Below are positions 22,262 to 34,511 of a DNA stretch of 59,884 bases, piece by piece. The notes under the pieces were generated by a model. The model was not told the DNA's origin and did no database searches. It saw only the letters and a list, made by a program, of their open reading frames with translations. This stretch comes from Priapulus caudatus. Taxonomy: Eukaryota > Priapulida > Priapulimorpha > Priapulimorphida > Priapulidae. Both the position numbers and the translations under genes were made by a program. How positions within the stretch are numbered: position 1 is the stretch's first letter; the number at the start of each line of letters is the position of its first letter. The stretch is taken from the NCBI RefSeq assembly GCF_000485595.1, contig NW_014577289.1, forward strand, positions 67,149 through 127,032. Direction: 5' to 3'.

Positions 22262-22617
22262 AATCCTTATCTAACTTTCTCTGTTCAGTGGTTGCCCTGT
22301 AAATCGGCCACATACATTAATATTCCTATAGCTCGAATTGCTTGTTATCTGGACTTAGACTAGACTGATCATTCTTTAGGTTTTGACCAGAGTTGGGGCT
22401 AACACTGCAGGACTTTTATTTGAATGTTTACCCCTCGAGCTATGTTATTTGTCTCTAAGGAAAATGTTTGCAGCCAGGTGTTTTGAAAAGTGACTGAGTA
22501 TCTTGTTTTCTTGAAATGTTTTGTTAACCATGGCAAGCTCTTGGGATATGCAGTACTTAGTAACATCAGTGGGTGGGAAACTATTAATTAGTAGTATGGT
22601 GAACAGCAGTATACCAG

Positions 22618-22720
22618 CAGCAGCAGTAGTAGCAACAACAACAACATCAACATCACAACACAACCACCAACGCCAGCCGCAGCAACAGTAGCAGCAGCAG
22701 ATGTATCACCACCACAATTA
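22618..22720 (+). repeat. CAG/CAA trinucleotide-rich tract
   Basis: Imperfect runs of CAGCAG, AACAACAAC and GCAGCAGCAG in the left arm; the complementary tract is at 28400-28495 in the right arm. Not part of any credible gene. Confidence 0.7.
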
Positions 22721-23110
22721 GCAGTAGCTGACCGCAGCACTAACACTACAGGGCTGGTCCAGGAAACCAGAACCCCCATGTGACAGTTGTTTCACTGTCA
22801 ATATTTGAAAGAACTTTTAAAATCCGTGTGCTATTGAATTTCTGTCGCATTTCTCTGTAGAAAAAAATCACTGCATGGGGTACACTCCAACTCCGATCAA
22901 TCCCCTCAACTAGCTCAATTCAACTAGCCACCTTCCCAAATTCTTGGAATCGTCTATTTAGTTGCGCAAGCCAGCCAAATGCGAGCAAACGGCAGGCAGC
23001 TGAGCAAACGGAATCTCTAGCAATCCCCAAGTCACACACGCACGCACTAACACACTCATGCCATATTACTTACTACTTACTGTATTCTACGCGGCGCTAC
23101 AAGAGCGCTA

Positions 23111-24110
23111 TAGTCAGGTCCCTTAATTAGCTTCATGATCGTTACAGAGCTGAAAAAAGCATCAAACTTGGCACAGTTGTAGCATATGGCAGTACTATAA
23201 ATATTAGAGGGGGTGACCAATGTAGATAATCCTTAGAAGTGAATTACAGATGATTAAATGTTCGAACCGCGCCCGCCTGTACGTTATAGCCGCATACGTT
23301 ATTGCGCTATAGGCAGCATGAAAGTGTATTAACTCTCATACTTCGCGAACTAATTTAGTTACATTTCTAGAAATCTAGATACATATAAACACATGTATTA
23401 GCTATAATCCCCGTAAATTTTGAGTTTATTGAATCACGAATAGTTTAATTAATTACCAAAAATATACGCACCGCACGGTATCGCTCATAGGCTAATATAT
23501 TATAACGCGCGGCTATGGCCCGTAGGATAGTGTACTAACTCTAATCCCTCGCGAAGGATTTGAGTTACATTTTCTAAAATTCTAGATACCTATAGACACA
23601 TGTCTTAGCTATGGTCTCTGTGAATTTTGAGTATATTGAAGCACGAATAGTTTAATTAATTACCAAAAATATACGCACGGTATCGTCATAGGATAATATA
23701 TACGCGCGGCTATGGCCCGTAGGATAGTGTAAATAGCTCTAATATCTCGCGAACGATTTGAGTTACATTTTCTAAAATTATAGATACCTATAGACACATG
23801 TCTTAGCTATAATCTCTGTGAATATTGAGTTTATTGACGCACGATTAGTCAATATATTAGCAAATATTTTCGCGCGGAAGTGCATTACAGGATTACAGAT
23901 GATTAAATGTTCGAACCACCCGACTCCGTCCCCCCTCCCGCGCCCGCTTGTACTGTGTGTACTGGCGCATTGGGCACGTACGGAATATCTGCATTGGGCA
24001 CCCCCTCTAATCATTATAGTACTGCCATAAGCTACAACTGTGCCAAGTTTGAGACTTTTGTCACTCCTGTAACGATTCGGCCCATATTTTGCACTTAAGG
24101 GACCTGACTA
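23111..24110. mobile_element. 1-kb inverted-repeat element with internal tandem units
   Basis: Begins TAGTCAGGTCCCTTAA and ends TTAAGGGACCTGACTA, with inverted homology extending about 120 bases inward, interrupted by indels. A possible CTA duplication flanks it (23108-23110, 24111-24113). Inside are about three diverged units of about 185 bases, each with AGACACATGTCTTAGCTAT-like and TTTAATTAATTACCAAAAAT words. No transposase. Confidence 0.8.
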
Positions 24111-24155
24111 CTATGACTTTTAGATTATGTTATCTATCGCCGCATGACGTCGCAT

Positions 24156-24305
24156 GCACTTGGAACGCTTCAATAATAACGTGATGGTAGATAATCACGA
24201 AATATATTTGCTACCAAAGACCTATCGTAATTACTTTCTGTAAATGCCATACAAATGCTAATCTGCAACACACACGGGCACATCGCACGAACGCCCGCTG
24301 TACAT
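24156..24305 (-). mobile_element. Relic of GGCACTTGAAACG-type MITE
   Basis: Starts GCACTTGGAACGCTTCAATAA; its complement carries TTGCAGATTAGCATTTG and ATTTACAGAAAGTAATTA, matching 51718-51947 and 43950-44190. Mirrored at 26810-26945 in the other arm. Confidence 0.55.
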
Positions 24306-24309
24306 GCAC

Positions 24310-24756
24310 CAGGCCCGTAGCCAGGGGGGGTTCGGGGGGTTCGAACGAACCCCCCCCCCCAAAAAAAAAAAAATTTTTTGAAAATTTGCAAGAATTTCAC
24401 CTCAGGTCGCTCCATTTTAGTGTAATAATTGCAAAATCTCCATCGTGCGGGAGGGTGAACAGTGAACCCCCCCCTCCCACACCCTCCCCCCGCTCGGTCG
24501 CTTGGCTCCCTCGCCTGGTCGCTTCGCGCCCGAGAAGGGGCGTGTACATGGGGTCCAGGGAGTCCGGACCCCCCCTTGCTCGCACAGAAAACGCATCTGA
24601 GGGGGTCTAATTTAAAAAAAATTTGCTTGCTCGCAACTTTGGGTTACGGTTAGACCCCCCCCCCCCGGCACAAATCCTGTACACGCCCCTGCCGAGCAAA
24701 TTGCCAACATTGAAAAACGAACCCCCCCCCCAATATAAAGCTGGCTACGGGCCTGC
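24310..24756. mobile_element. MITE with AGGCCCGTAGCCAG ends (left copy)
   Basis: AGGCCCGTAGCCAGG on the left and CTGGCTACGGGCCTG on the right, with poly-C/G next to each end (GGGTTCGGGGGGTTCG, AACCCCCCCC). Non-autonomous. Its inverted twin is 26306-26787. Confidence 0.85.
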
Positions 24757-26305
24757 ATATAAGCTGCATACAACACGCTCGTCATGCAGGTTACGTAGCA
24801 ACTGAATACTTGTAATTATTATAATAATTATTATAATTATTATAATTATTATTATTATTATTATAATAACTATTATTATTACAGTATAGGTCAGGCTTCT
24901 ACATCTGTGTCTCTCAGCTGTTTCAGCACGGCACGACAAGTGCCGTGCGGCTATGAAACGACGCGATGCCGCTCAAATTTCAACTCACGCTTCGCACCTC
25001 TTCAGCAATCATCCGTCGTAAGAATTACTATAGGACGCTGATCACGACATTCGAAAGAATCAAGGACACACTTCTATTCAGTCTGCTTCAATGCTCACTC
25101 TGATTATGAGCAGCGATCAAGTGAGCACACCTGTGCCGCAGAAACGTCTAGGGTAACAAATAAAACCTTTGCAGAATGCAACGGGAAAACAACAGCAACT
25201 GGTGATGCGCATGGCAGTGCGACAGCGAAACAACAATTTTTGGTGTAAATACTATCCAAATTACAAGAAAGCCATTTAGACGTCAAGCCACTTTTAAAAT
25301 ATCAAACCACTATCCATAGTTCTCTATAGATGTCACAACCCCATTGTTCATTCACTAACAATAAATGTTAGACGTCTATATTAAACTATCTCTCTGCCTT
25401 CGGCGTAGTTTACTATAGTATGTCGCCCTAATAATTCCACGCAAATTAACTTCACGCAAGCTACTGCACAGAAATTTTTTGTTGCAGAGGAGTATAAATA
25501 TATCAACACGAAATATAATTCGCCCATGTGTATCTGACTAAAGAGCATATCGAGCAGCATATGCATGCAGATCCTCCGTTTACAGCTAGGTTAATGTAAC
25601 CATAGATGTATACTATAATGATGTATATAGCAACTATCATCGATCAGGGGTGTATCCAGGATTTTTCTGGCGTGGGTCGTGTTTCATAATTTTTGTGACC
25701 TTATCAATCAATGAAATAACAGCAAAGATGTGCATTAAAAATGTCAATTACAATTTAATTGAAACACAAAAAAATTTCCAAAACAAAATTTGTCAGTTTT
25801 TTAAAACAAAAATTTTGAATGTTTTTTGATACAAGTTTTTTTAAACAAGTTTCTGCTGCAGTTGAAGAACAGTCTTTTGAACTGTTCTATGGCTGTCTTT
25901 GTTTGATCTTGTCTTGTCTTTGTCTTTGTCTTTGTCAGAGTCTTTGTCTCTCTTTTGTGAACCTCAAGTTTTTTAAACAAAAAATTGTGTTTAAAAAAAG
26001 GCTCAGTTTCAGAATTGCTGAATTGGGATTAATTTGCGTCCGCAATTGGCAAGGTCTTTGGACTCAATTGTACTGGTACCTGATCAATTATGCTTTTTTC
26101 ATTTATGTCAATCGTGAAAAGCGCTGCCTCGAAAAAAAAGTGTCTTGGAAAAAATGTGACCCTTTTGAAATTTTGGGGGGTTCGTTACGACCCTGCACGA
26201 CCCCCCTTTTGCAAAATACACGCCATGATGATATGCTAACAGAGAATACTGTATACATCATTGTATACAGTATATAGGGACTCTAACTTTTGTGGTATGT
26301 GCATG
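24757..26305. other. Spacer of the giant inverted repeat
   Basis: Unique 1.5 kb between the arms. It holds an ATT-rich microsatellite (24812-24890), a segment at 25400-25475 that recurs inverted after the assembly gap, and a MITE (25645-26230). No gene recognised. Confidence 0.7.
25645..26230. mobile_element. MITE-like element, CAGGGGTGTATCCAGG end
   Basis: Left end CAGGGGTGTATCCAGGATTT with GGGTCGTG inside; right end complement reads CATGGCGTGTATTTTGCAAA then GGGGGGTCGTGCAGG. Inverted similarity is weaker than in neighbouring elements; internal sequence is AT-rich with a TTTGTC run. Confidence 0.5.
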
Positions 26306-26787
26306 CAGGCCCGTAGCCAGCTTTATATTAGGGGGGGGGGGTTCGTTTTCAATGTTTGGCAATTTGCTCGCGCAGGGGCGTGTACAGAATTACTACCAGG
26401 TCGGTCAACCGTAACCAAAGTTGCGAGCACGCGAAGGGCGGCGGGGGGGTCTGGGAAGTCCTGTCCCCCAGAAATTTTTAAATTAGACCCCTCGAATGCG
26501 TTTTCTGCGCGAGCAAGGGGGGTCCAGGACTGCCCTGGACCCCCCTGTACACGCCCCTGCTCGGGCGCGAAGCGACCAGCAAGGGAGCCAAGCGACCGAG
26601 CAGGGGAGGGTGTGGGAGGGGCGGTGTTCACTGTTCACCTCCCGCACGATGGAGATTTTGCAATTATTACACTAAAATAGAGGTGAAATTCTTGCAAATT
26701 AAAAAAAAAAAAATTTTTGGCTTCGGGGGGGCTCGGGGGGGGGGGCGGTCGTTCGAACCCCCCGAACCCCCCCTGGCTGCGGGCCTG
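26306..26787. mobile_element. MITE with AGGCCCGTAGCCAG ends (right copy)
   Basis: Inverted copy of 24310-24756; CAGGCCCGTAGCCAGC to CTGGCTGCGGGCCTG. Somewhat longer because of homopolymer and internal indels. Confidence 0.85.
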
Positions 26788-26990
26788 TGGCATGTACAAG
26801 CGGGCGTCTCGTGCGTATGTGCGCGTCGTGTGTTGCAGATTAGCATTTGTATGGCATTTACAGAAAGTAATTACGATAGGCTCTTGGGAGCAAATATATT
26901 TCGTTGATTATCTACCATCACGTTATTAATGAACGTTCCAAGTGCATGCGACGTCATGAGGCCATAGATAACATAATCTAAAAGTCATAG

Positions 26991-28001
26991 TAGTCAGGTC
27001 CCTTAAGTGCAAAATATGGGCCGAATCGTACAGGAGTGACAAAAGTCTCAAACTTCGACAGTTGTAGCTTATGGCAGTACTATAATGTTAGAGGGGGTGC
27101 CCAATGCACGATATTCCGTACGTCGCCAATGCGCCAGTACACACAGTACAAGCGGGCGGGAGGGGGGTTCGGAGTCGGGTGGTTCTCGAACATTTAATCA
27201 TCTGTAATCCTGTAATGCACTTCCGCGCGAGAAATATTTGCTAATATATTGACTAATCGTGCTCGTCAATAATACTCAATATTCACAGAGATTATAGCTA
27301 AGATATGTGTCTATAGGTATCTATAATTTTAGAAAATGTAACTCAAATCGTTCGCGAGATATTAGAGCTATTTACACTATCCTAGGGGCCGATAGCCGCG
27401 CGTAGGTATATTATTATCTATGACGATACCGTGCGTATATTTATTGGTAATTAATTAAACTATTCGCTGCTTCAATATACTCAAAATTTCACAGAGACCA
27501 TTTAGCTAAGACATGTGTCTTATAAGTATTCTAGAATTTTAGAAAATGTAACTCAATCCTTCGCGAGTTTTAGAGTTAGTACACTATCCTACGGGCCATA
27601 GCCGCGCGTTATAATATATTAGCCTATGAGCGATACCGTGCCGTGCGTATATTTTTGGTAATTAATTAAACTATTCGTGATCAATAAACTCAAAATTTAA
27701 CCGGGATTATAGCTAATACATGTGTTTATATGTATCTAGATTCTAGAAATGTAACTAAATTAGTTCGCGAAGTATGAGAGTTAATACACTTTCATGCTGC
27801 CTATAGCCGCAAACGTCATGGGCTATAACGTACAGGCCGGCGCGGTCCAAACATTTAATCATCTGTAATTCACTTCTAAGGATTATCTACATTGGTCACC
27901 CCTCTAATATTTATAGTACTGCCATATGCTACAACTGTGCCAAGTTTGATGTTGCTTTTCAGCTCTGTAACGATCATGAAGCTAATTAAGGGACCTGACT
28001 A
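26991..28001. mobile_element. 1-kb inverted-repeat element, mirror copy
   Basis: Counterpart of 23111-24110 in the right arm, ends TAGTCAGGTCCCTTAA and TTAAGGGACCTGACTA, flanked by TAG (26988-26990, 28002-28004). The flank is part of the arm homology, so it was duplicated with the arm and did not jump independently. Confidence 0.8.
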
Positions 28002-30666
28002 TAGCGCTCTTGTAGCGCCGCCGTAGAATACAGTAAGTAGTAATGTAATATGGCATGAGTGTGTTAGCGTGCGTGCTGCGACTTGGGATTGCTAGAGATT
28101 CCGTTTCCTCAGCTGCCTCCGTTTGCTCGCATTTGGCTGGCTTGCGCAACTAAATAGACGATTCCAAGAATTTGGGAGAGTGGCTGTTGAATTGAGCTAG
28201 TTGAGGGGATGAATCGGAGTGGAGTGTACCCCATGCAGTGATTTTTTCTACAGAGAAATGCGACAGAAATTCAATAGCACACGGATTTTAAAAGTTCTTT
28301 CAAAATATGACAGTGAAACAAACTGTCACATGGGGGTTCTGGTTTCCTGCGACCAGCCCTGTAGTGTTAGTGCTGCGGTCAGCTACTGCCTAATTGTGTG
28401 GTGATACATCTGCTGCTGCTACTGTTGCTGCGCTGGCTATTGGTGGTTGTGTTGTGATGTTGATGTTGTTGTTGTTGCTACTACTGCTGTTCACCATACT
28501 ACTATTAATAGTTTCCCACCCACTGATGTTACTAAGTACTGCAATATCCCAGAAGCTTGCCATGGTTAACAAAACATTTCAAGAAAACAAGATACTCAGT
28601 CACTTTTCAAAACACCTGGCTGCAAACATTTTCCTTAGAGACAAATAAAATATAGCCTCGAGGGGTAAACATTCAAATAAAAGTCCTGCCACTGTTAGCC
28701 CAACTCTGGTCAAAACTAAAGAATGATCAGTCTAGTCTAAGTCCAGATAACAAGCAATTCCAGCTATAGAATATTAATGTATCGTTGGCCGATTTTACAG
28801 GGCAACCACTGAACAGAGAAAGTTAGATAAAGGCATTTTTATTACGCCCAAAACAGTGCATGAAACAAGAAAACAACACATGAATAGACAGTGTATCACA
28901 TACTAAAACAATGTGCACTAAAAATGTCTTGCATCAAATAATGCACTTTCTTGGTCCACAGAACTAAAAACTATAAAAGCTTAAAATGTTATGTACTGTA
29001 GTCGTCTTAAAAAGTAAGGCCACAATTTCCAGTCACTTCTATTTTCATTCGTACATAAAATCACACCATATCATGTACAAACTTATCACAAGTTTCCAAT
29101 ATTCCTAGGTAATGCACTATTGAATCTATTAGAATGTCAATTATTTTAATGGATTATAAAACATGTATGTGGAATGACATTAAATTTTCTATTCCACCCT
29201 GTAGTTTGTCACCATTATAATATATGCTTGCATCAATACTCTAAACTGGCGGAAGTACTGCCTGGTTATGCATAATTTACAGGTACAACTACAAGTATAG
29301 GGCAACCTATAATGATTTCTACCTGAATGGACTCTACAAGTATTATGTAAATATATAGTTGAAGCTCATTTGTTTACATAATTTTCTTCCTTTCTAAAAC
29401 TACACTTCCACCACTAGGTCGATGTCCTATTTGCCTAAGCATCGTCAAGTAACAAACTAAAAACTAATCATACAATATTACCAAAATAAAAACAATGAGT
29501 CTTATGGCAAAATGAATGGAAAAGGCTCATACATGTAAAGAACCATATCAAAATGGGAATGGATATATCAATGCAGTGAGCAATCACGGTAGCAATGAAG
29601 GCTTCTTTATATCATTTACATCATATAAAGCGCCCAGTATTATTCACATAGACTGGACTGCGTACGTGGCTCTTTAACAAATATTTTGGCCAGGCTTATA
29701 TACATGTATACTTATCCTGAGTTGATTTCACAAAAATATACGATTCGGGTCTGGCCCCAACAATTTGTTAAGGAGAATACACTGTGGATTTTTGGCTAAG
29801 GGAGCAGGAATTATGGCCAGTGACGCACACCGCAACTGCCATAAAATCAAGGTCAAATCCATTACGAACCGCTCTCCTTCACTGCTTACAATAACATAGA
29901 TCCAAGCTTATTGCTGTTTACAAGGAGATCCCCTGAAAGCCTGCGCCGCTACAAAAACTAGTGTGTCCGTTAGGCTTACATGCCCACACACACACACACA
30001 TGCAGTCTATAACTGTAACGATTTAAAATATGCTGTAATCCTACTGCTATAACTACATCTGTAGTAAGGGCGCACTCAAAGGCATTGGTTTGCCACATAG
30101 ACACACATCTGACTGTGCATTGTGCCCTTATCTATCACAAGTAGGATGACAAGTGGACCTTTTAGAGTGAACTTCAACCCTAACCTCTGCCGGAGGAAAG
30201 TTTTAAATACACATGAGCATCACAGTGGTGAGTGCCCATACCACCCACTGCAACATCTCAATCAGAGGTGAGAACATGATATAATTTATATCTGCCAATA
30301 TATAGGTGCAACCTAGTGCAAGCCTGCTTGGTCCAAATACAAAAAACGTAAACAAAGACGATGATTGGCGAACGGCATAATCGAAACCCCCACCGGTGTA
30401 ACATTCCTAGGGTCACAAATTGTTGCACATGGATTGAGAAACCATGCCGATATGTTGAAGATAAAAATAATGTGCAATCTAGCAAAACATCTCTCTGAAT
30501 ATAAAAAATATTAGGCACTACATCAACCCATCTATGAAGAGGAATGTTTTATGCATTGTTGTCATGCTTACACGCGTCACATCAACTGTTAGCGTTGAAG
30601 TTGTAACAACAGACATGAAAGCCGATCCCATACATCTGTTTGGCAGGGTGGCAATGTCTTACATTT

Positions 30667-31294
30667 NNNNNNNNNNNNNNNNNNNNNNNNNNNNNNNNNN
30701 NNNNNNNNNNNNNNNNNNNNNNNNNNNNNNNNNNNNNNNNNNNNNNNNNNNNNNNNNNNNNNNNNNNNNNNNNNNNNNNNNNNNNNNNNNNNNNNNNNNN
30801 NNNNNNNNNNNNNNNNNNNNNNNNNNNNNNNNNNNNNNNNNNNNNNNNNNNNNNNNNNNNNNNNNNNNNNNNNNNNNNNNNNNNNNNNNNNNNNNNNNNN
30901 NNNNNNNNNNNNNNNNNNNNNNNNNNNNNNNNNNNNNNNNNNNNNNNNNNNNNNNNNNNNNNNNNNNNNNNNNNNNNNNNNNNNNNNNNNNNNNNNNNNN
31001 NNNNNNNNNNNNNNNNNNNNNNNNNNNNNNNNNNNNNNNNNNNNNNNNNNNNNNNNNNNNNNNNNNNNNNNNNNNNNNNNNNNNNNNNNNNNNNNNNNNN
31101 NNNNNNNNNNNNNNNNNNNNNNNNNNNNNNNNNNNNNNNNNNNNNNNNNNNNNNNNNNNNNNNNNNNNNNNNNNNNNNNNNNNNNNNNNNNNNNNNNNNN
31201 NNNNNNNNNNNNNNNNNNNNNNNNNNNNNNNNNNNNNNNNNNNNNNNNNNNNNNNNNNNNNNNNNNNNNNNNNNNNNNNNNNNNNNNNNNNNNN
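30667..31294. other. Assembly gap (628 N)
   Basis: Run of N. Frames drawn across it are meaningless. Confidence 1.
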
Positions 31295-31366
31295 ATTTCT
31301 GTGCAGTAGCTTGCGTGAAGTTAATTTGCGTGGAATAATTAGGCGACATACTATAGTAAACTACGC
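31295..31366 (-). repeat. Inverted copy of spacer segment 25400-25475
   Basis: ATTTCTGTGCAGTAGCTTGC... matches the complement of 25400-25475 with a few indels, then diverges. It begins exactly at the gap edge. Confidence 0.75.
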
Positions 31367-33127
31367 GAACAGTGTTGATTAGTAAATGTAACCCGTGTCT
31401 ATTTACTATCGAAACGTTTTCGATAGAAACTATTTATTATTGAAACGTTCAACTTCGACGACTGGGGTTGATATAACGGCCCCTGACGCCAATCTTGAGT
31501 GACATATACACATCGGGAACATCGTATCTGTTTGTGTAACTGTGACTCCTGATAAATTCCGTGGTTGTAATATTTTAGCCATATATTTTGTGTGTAGCCT
31601 AAACATAATCTTATATGTATCCCAAATGCAATTTACGTATACATGCTTGTGAAGCTTCAATAAAACTACGCTGCCCTTTACAGTCTCTGTATAATAGCGT
31701 TTTACTTTTTACTTTTAGATGAAAGAGGGCGCTGCATATTTACCACCTGTCTACTTTACGAAGTTTTATATTGTTGCGAACTAAACATCTAACTGTGATT
31801 GCTGGGTTAATAGAGTAGCTCAGTGGTTTCGAAATGATTCAGGTAAGATTTTGCAATAATTAAATCGCGAGTTAGTAACTGTGCCTGATTTCGTTTCAGT
31901 GGAGACGTCTCGGAATCCGAAAAGTTATGTACACGTCTGTGTAGCTTGTCTGGATCTGGCATTGAATTTGCATTAGCCGTTGTGCACCCATTCAATCAAT
32001 GTACAGTAGACTGAGTAGTAATACTAATAGTATGTCTATTTCCTGTTGTTTGTTCACGCGGAGTGACGTATTCCAACTATAGATTAGGTGATTTAGGTAA
32101 GATCAGTGGTTGGCAGGATCAGAAGGCGCCCAAACGGGTTAAGTTACTTGTCCATGCCACTCGGGAATGTGACCAGGAACTGGTTTTCTGTTATCACACT
32201 GACTGCGTAATGAATGAGCTGCCGAAAAAGTATAAACAATACAACTTGCTAATCTTGGACACACACACGGATCACTGCCATAACTATCACACTGTCACAT
32301 AGCCCATACGTCCACAAATATCCAGTTCAAAGCTTACAACTTACAAGTCCTGTAGTGAGGGGATAGGCTTTTTCCAACACTGAATCTTGCATAGTTACAA
32401 GAAAAACATTCGAGTTTTGTGGGCTGAGAAAATGTGTGTTCCCCTGGACGGTAGTAATAGTATTCTAGATCCAAAAATTTCCATGTTGCCTAAACAACGA
32501 GACAGTAATTGTATTAAATATTCTGTATAAAATCAGCAGGAAATAATTCTACTGGTAATGTTGACAGTGAGCGACGTCACCTCCCGACGTGCCACGTCGC
32601 AAAGAGAACAAGGGCAATTCCACATACTAACATTAATGAATTTGCATAACTCAGTAAACTATAACGATCTATAGATTCTATACAACTATAACTAATCAGT
32701 AATGAACTAAAACGTTACTTTGACCAGTCAATAAACCTCATCTCAAATTCTTTTCCCGATACACAATCACAACTCAGAGAGACTGTAATGCCACAGTCAC
32801 GCAATCGTGGTGCACAATGTGTCATTAACGAATTGTAGTGACATTTCTTGGGGGAGGTTTGGCAGGAAATTACATAGTACAGTGCCAGGTGTTTTGATCA
32901 CATTCTAACTGTTTTACTATCATTACGTTTGGCCAGATATGATATACTACATGTTCTTGTCTATTTATTCAAACCTTTTGCCTCACACCATAGTTGGCAT
33001 TATTACATTTTTAGGTTCACTTGAGCAATATTGGTTTTTATTTAATGGCATGTAAATGCTCTTCACCAATTACAATTCAGTATTTTCTGCAGCCATATAT
33101 ATAACAGTGCTTTTGTTTTTTGCTTAG
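31367..33127. other. Upstream region of ZNF-B
   Basis: No recognised coding exon. A palindromic CGAAACGTTTTCGATAG-like stretch lies near 31410. The region ends with a strong acceptor TTTTGTTTTTTGCTTAG (to 33127) that begins the ZNF-B exon. Confidence 0.5.
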
Positions 33128-33157
33128 ACTGAAAGCTTTGGACTATAGTTCTTCACT

Positions 33158-33169
33158 ATGGTCACATGA
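33158..33169 (+). promoter_or_regulatory. Three-codon upstream ORF overlapping the ZNF-B start
   Basis: ATGGTCACATGA: its stop TGA (33167-33169) overlaps the main ATG at 33166 and the next ATG at 33169. Such an overlap favours termination-reinitiation or start-site competition. Confidence 0.5.
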
Positions 33170-34511
33170 TGGCTCCTGGCGTGAACACAAAAGAGCAGCA
33201 AGAACCCGCTTTGGTATACGGGTCGTCTCGAGAGGATTCATCATTTGCTAACATTAGACCGTTTCTGAATGTAGTGACGAGTAATTCTGAAAAATACACT
33301 GCCCATCAAAAAGGCGAGAACAGCAATGTCTCGCCTGGCCAACGAGAGGACAGTGAAAGTGACGAAGACCAGCTAGTCATCGACGTTGCTCGTGATGACA
33401 AAGATGATGGTAATACGTGCATCAGTACCACCAATGCCAATGGCAATGCATGTGATAAGACGTCAGTTCCGACTGGACTTAATCGAAAATCCGATCTCTG
33501 TGATTCAAACTCGGGCAGGATCGCCTCGACAACAGACATGGAAACGGAAGACAGCGTGCAGCCTGTTGCTCCCCAGAGTGAAGCCCTGCCAAAAAGGCCA
33601 ACTCCCACATTGCAGAAAGGGTTCATCTGCGGGCTGTGCAGGGGAGCGCACGCCACGTTCAATGACCTAGCCGCGCACATGGAAGTCCACAAGCAGACTC
33701 CGCACTCTACGGTGTACACGTGCGCCAACTGTAAGCGCGTGTTCTGCGACAGCGTCATCTATCAAAACCACATGACTCTGTCGTCTTGCTGCAACGTCTG
33801 CCAGTCGGTATTCGGCAGCTCGACGAAGCTGCATCAGCACAAGCTGCAGCAGCACAAGCAGCAGCAGCCCAAGCCGCAGCAGCCCAAGCCGCAGCAGCAC
33901 AAGCAGCAGCAGCACAAGCCGCAGCAGCACAAGCAGCAGCAGCACAAGCAGTGCGCGCACGCGGTCCGCTCGCCGCAGACACCGCTGCTGCGTTGCCACT
34001 TCAAGTTCAGCTGCTCGCTGACGTTCACGTCGCGCGCCGCGCTGCGGCAGCACCTGTGGTCGCGGCACGCGGAGATTCGCGAGGCGCGGGGCTGCGAGAT
34101 CTGCGGCGAGGCGTGCGAACGCGCCAGCTGCCTCGCGCAGCACAAACTCTCGCACCGCGCCGACGGGCCGTACGCGTGCGACGTGTGCAGCGAGCCGTTC
34201 GCCGACATGTTCAACTTCTTCCAGCACATGAACACGCACCGCGGCGGGGAGCACCTGCACGTCTGCCCCGTCTGCACGGTGGCCTTCATCCAGGAGAGTG
34301 CGCTGCTGCTGCACATGACCTCGCACAACCGCGAGAAGCCGTACGGCTGCAAGATATGCGGCGCCATCTACGCGAGCGCGCTCGACCTTGCCGACCACGA
34401 GGCGACGCACTCGGGCCACGGTTCCTTCGTCATGGAAGTGTTCCGACTGGCGTTCGACGAGAACGCGCGCGGGCCGGTGAAGCGAGCGCAGCTCGAGAGG
34501 GTTGACCACAG
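33166..34511 (+). CDS. ZNF-B exon with start codon
   Basis: Ends GTTGACCACAG|GTACAG. Reading on past the donor meets a stop at 34528-34530 inside the inserted element, so an unspliced transcript would lose the last five finger-like units. Confidence 0.9.

Larger units (their letters stand above)
20459..24756 (+). repeat. Giant inverted repeat, left arm
   Basis: About 4.3 kb reappear in reverse complement at 26306-30666 with only a few percent mismatch and small indels (for example GGGATCGGCTTTCATGTCTG at 20500 against its complement near 30620). The right arm runs into the N gap, so the true outer limit is hidden. The inner limit coincides with the end of a MITE. The arms contain no coding gene. 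Confidence 0.93.
26306..30666 (-). repeat. Giant inverted repeat, right arm
   Basis: Reverse complement of 20459-24756 throughout, including the nested 1-kb element, the trinucleotide tract and the unique intergenic stretches. It stops at the N run, so the match may continue into the gap. Confidence 0.93.

Noticed and set aside
28394-28648. 84-codon frame with poly-Leu in the right arm
   Set aside because: Translation of a CAG/CAA trinucleotide tract inside a non-coding inverted repeat; the twin in the left arm is frame-shifted.
30534-31382. Open frames spanning the N gap
   Set aside because: They exist only because unknown bases contain no stops.
33667-34509. 280-codon antisense frame and poly-Ala/Gln frames over ZNF-B
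   Set aside because: Shadows of the CAG/CAC minisatellite and GC-rich fingers.
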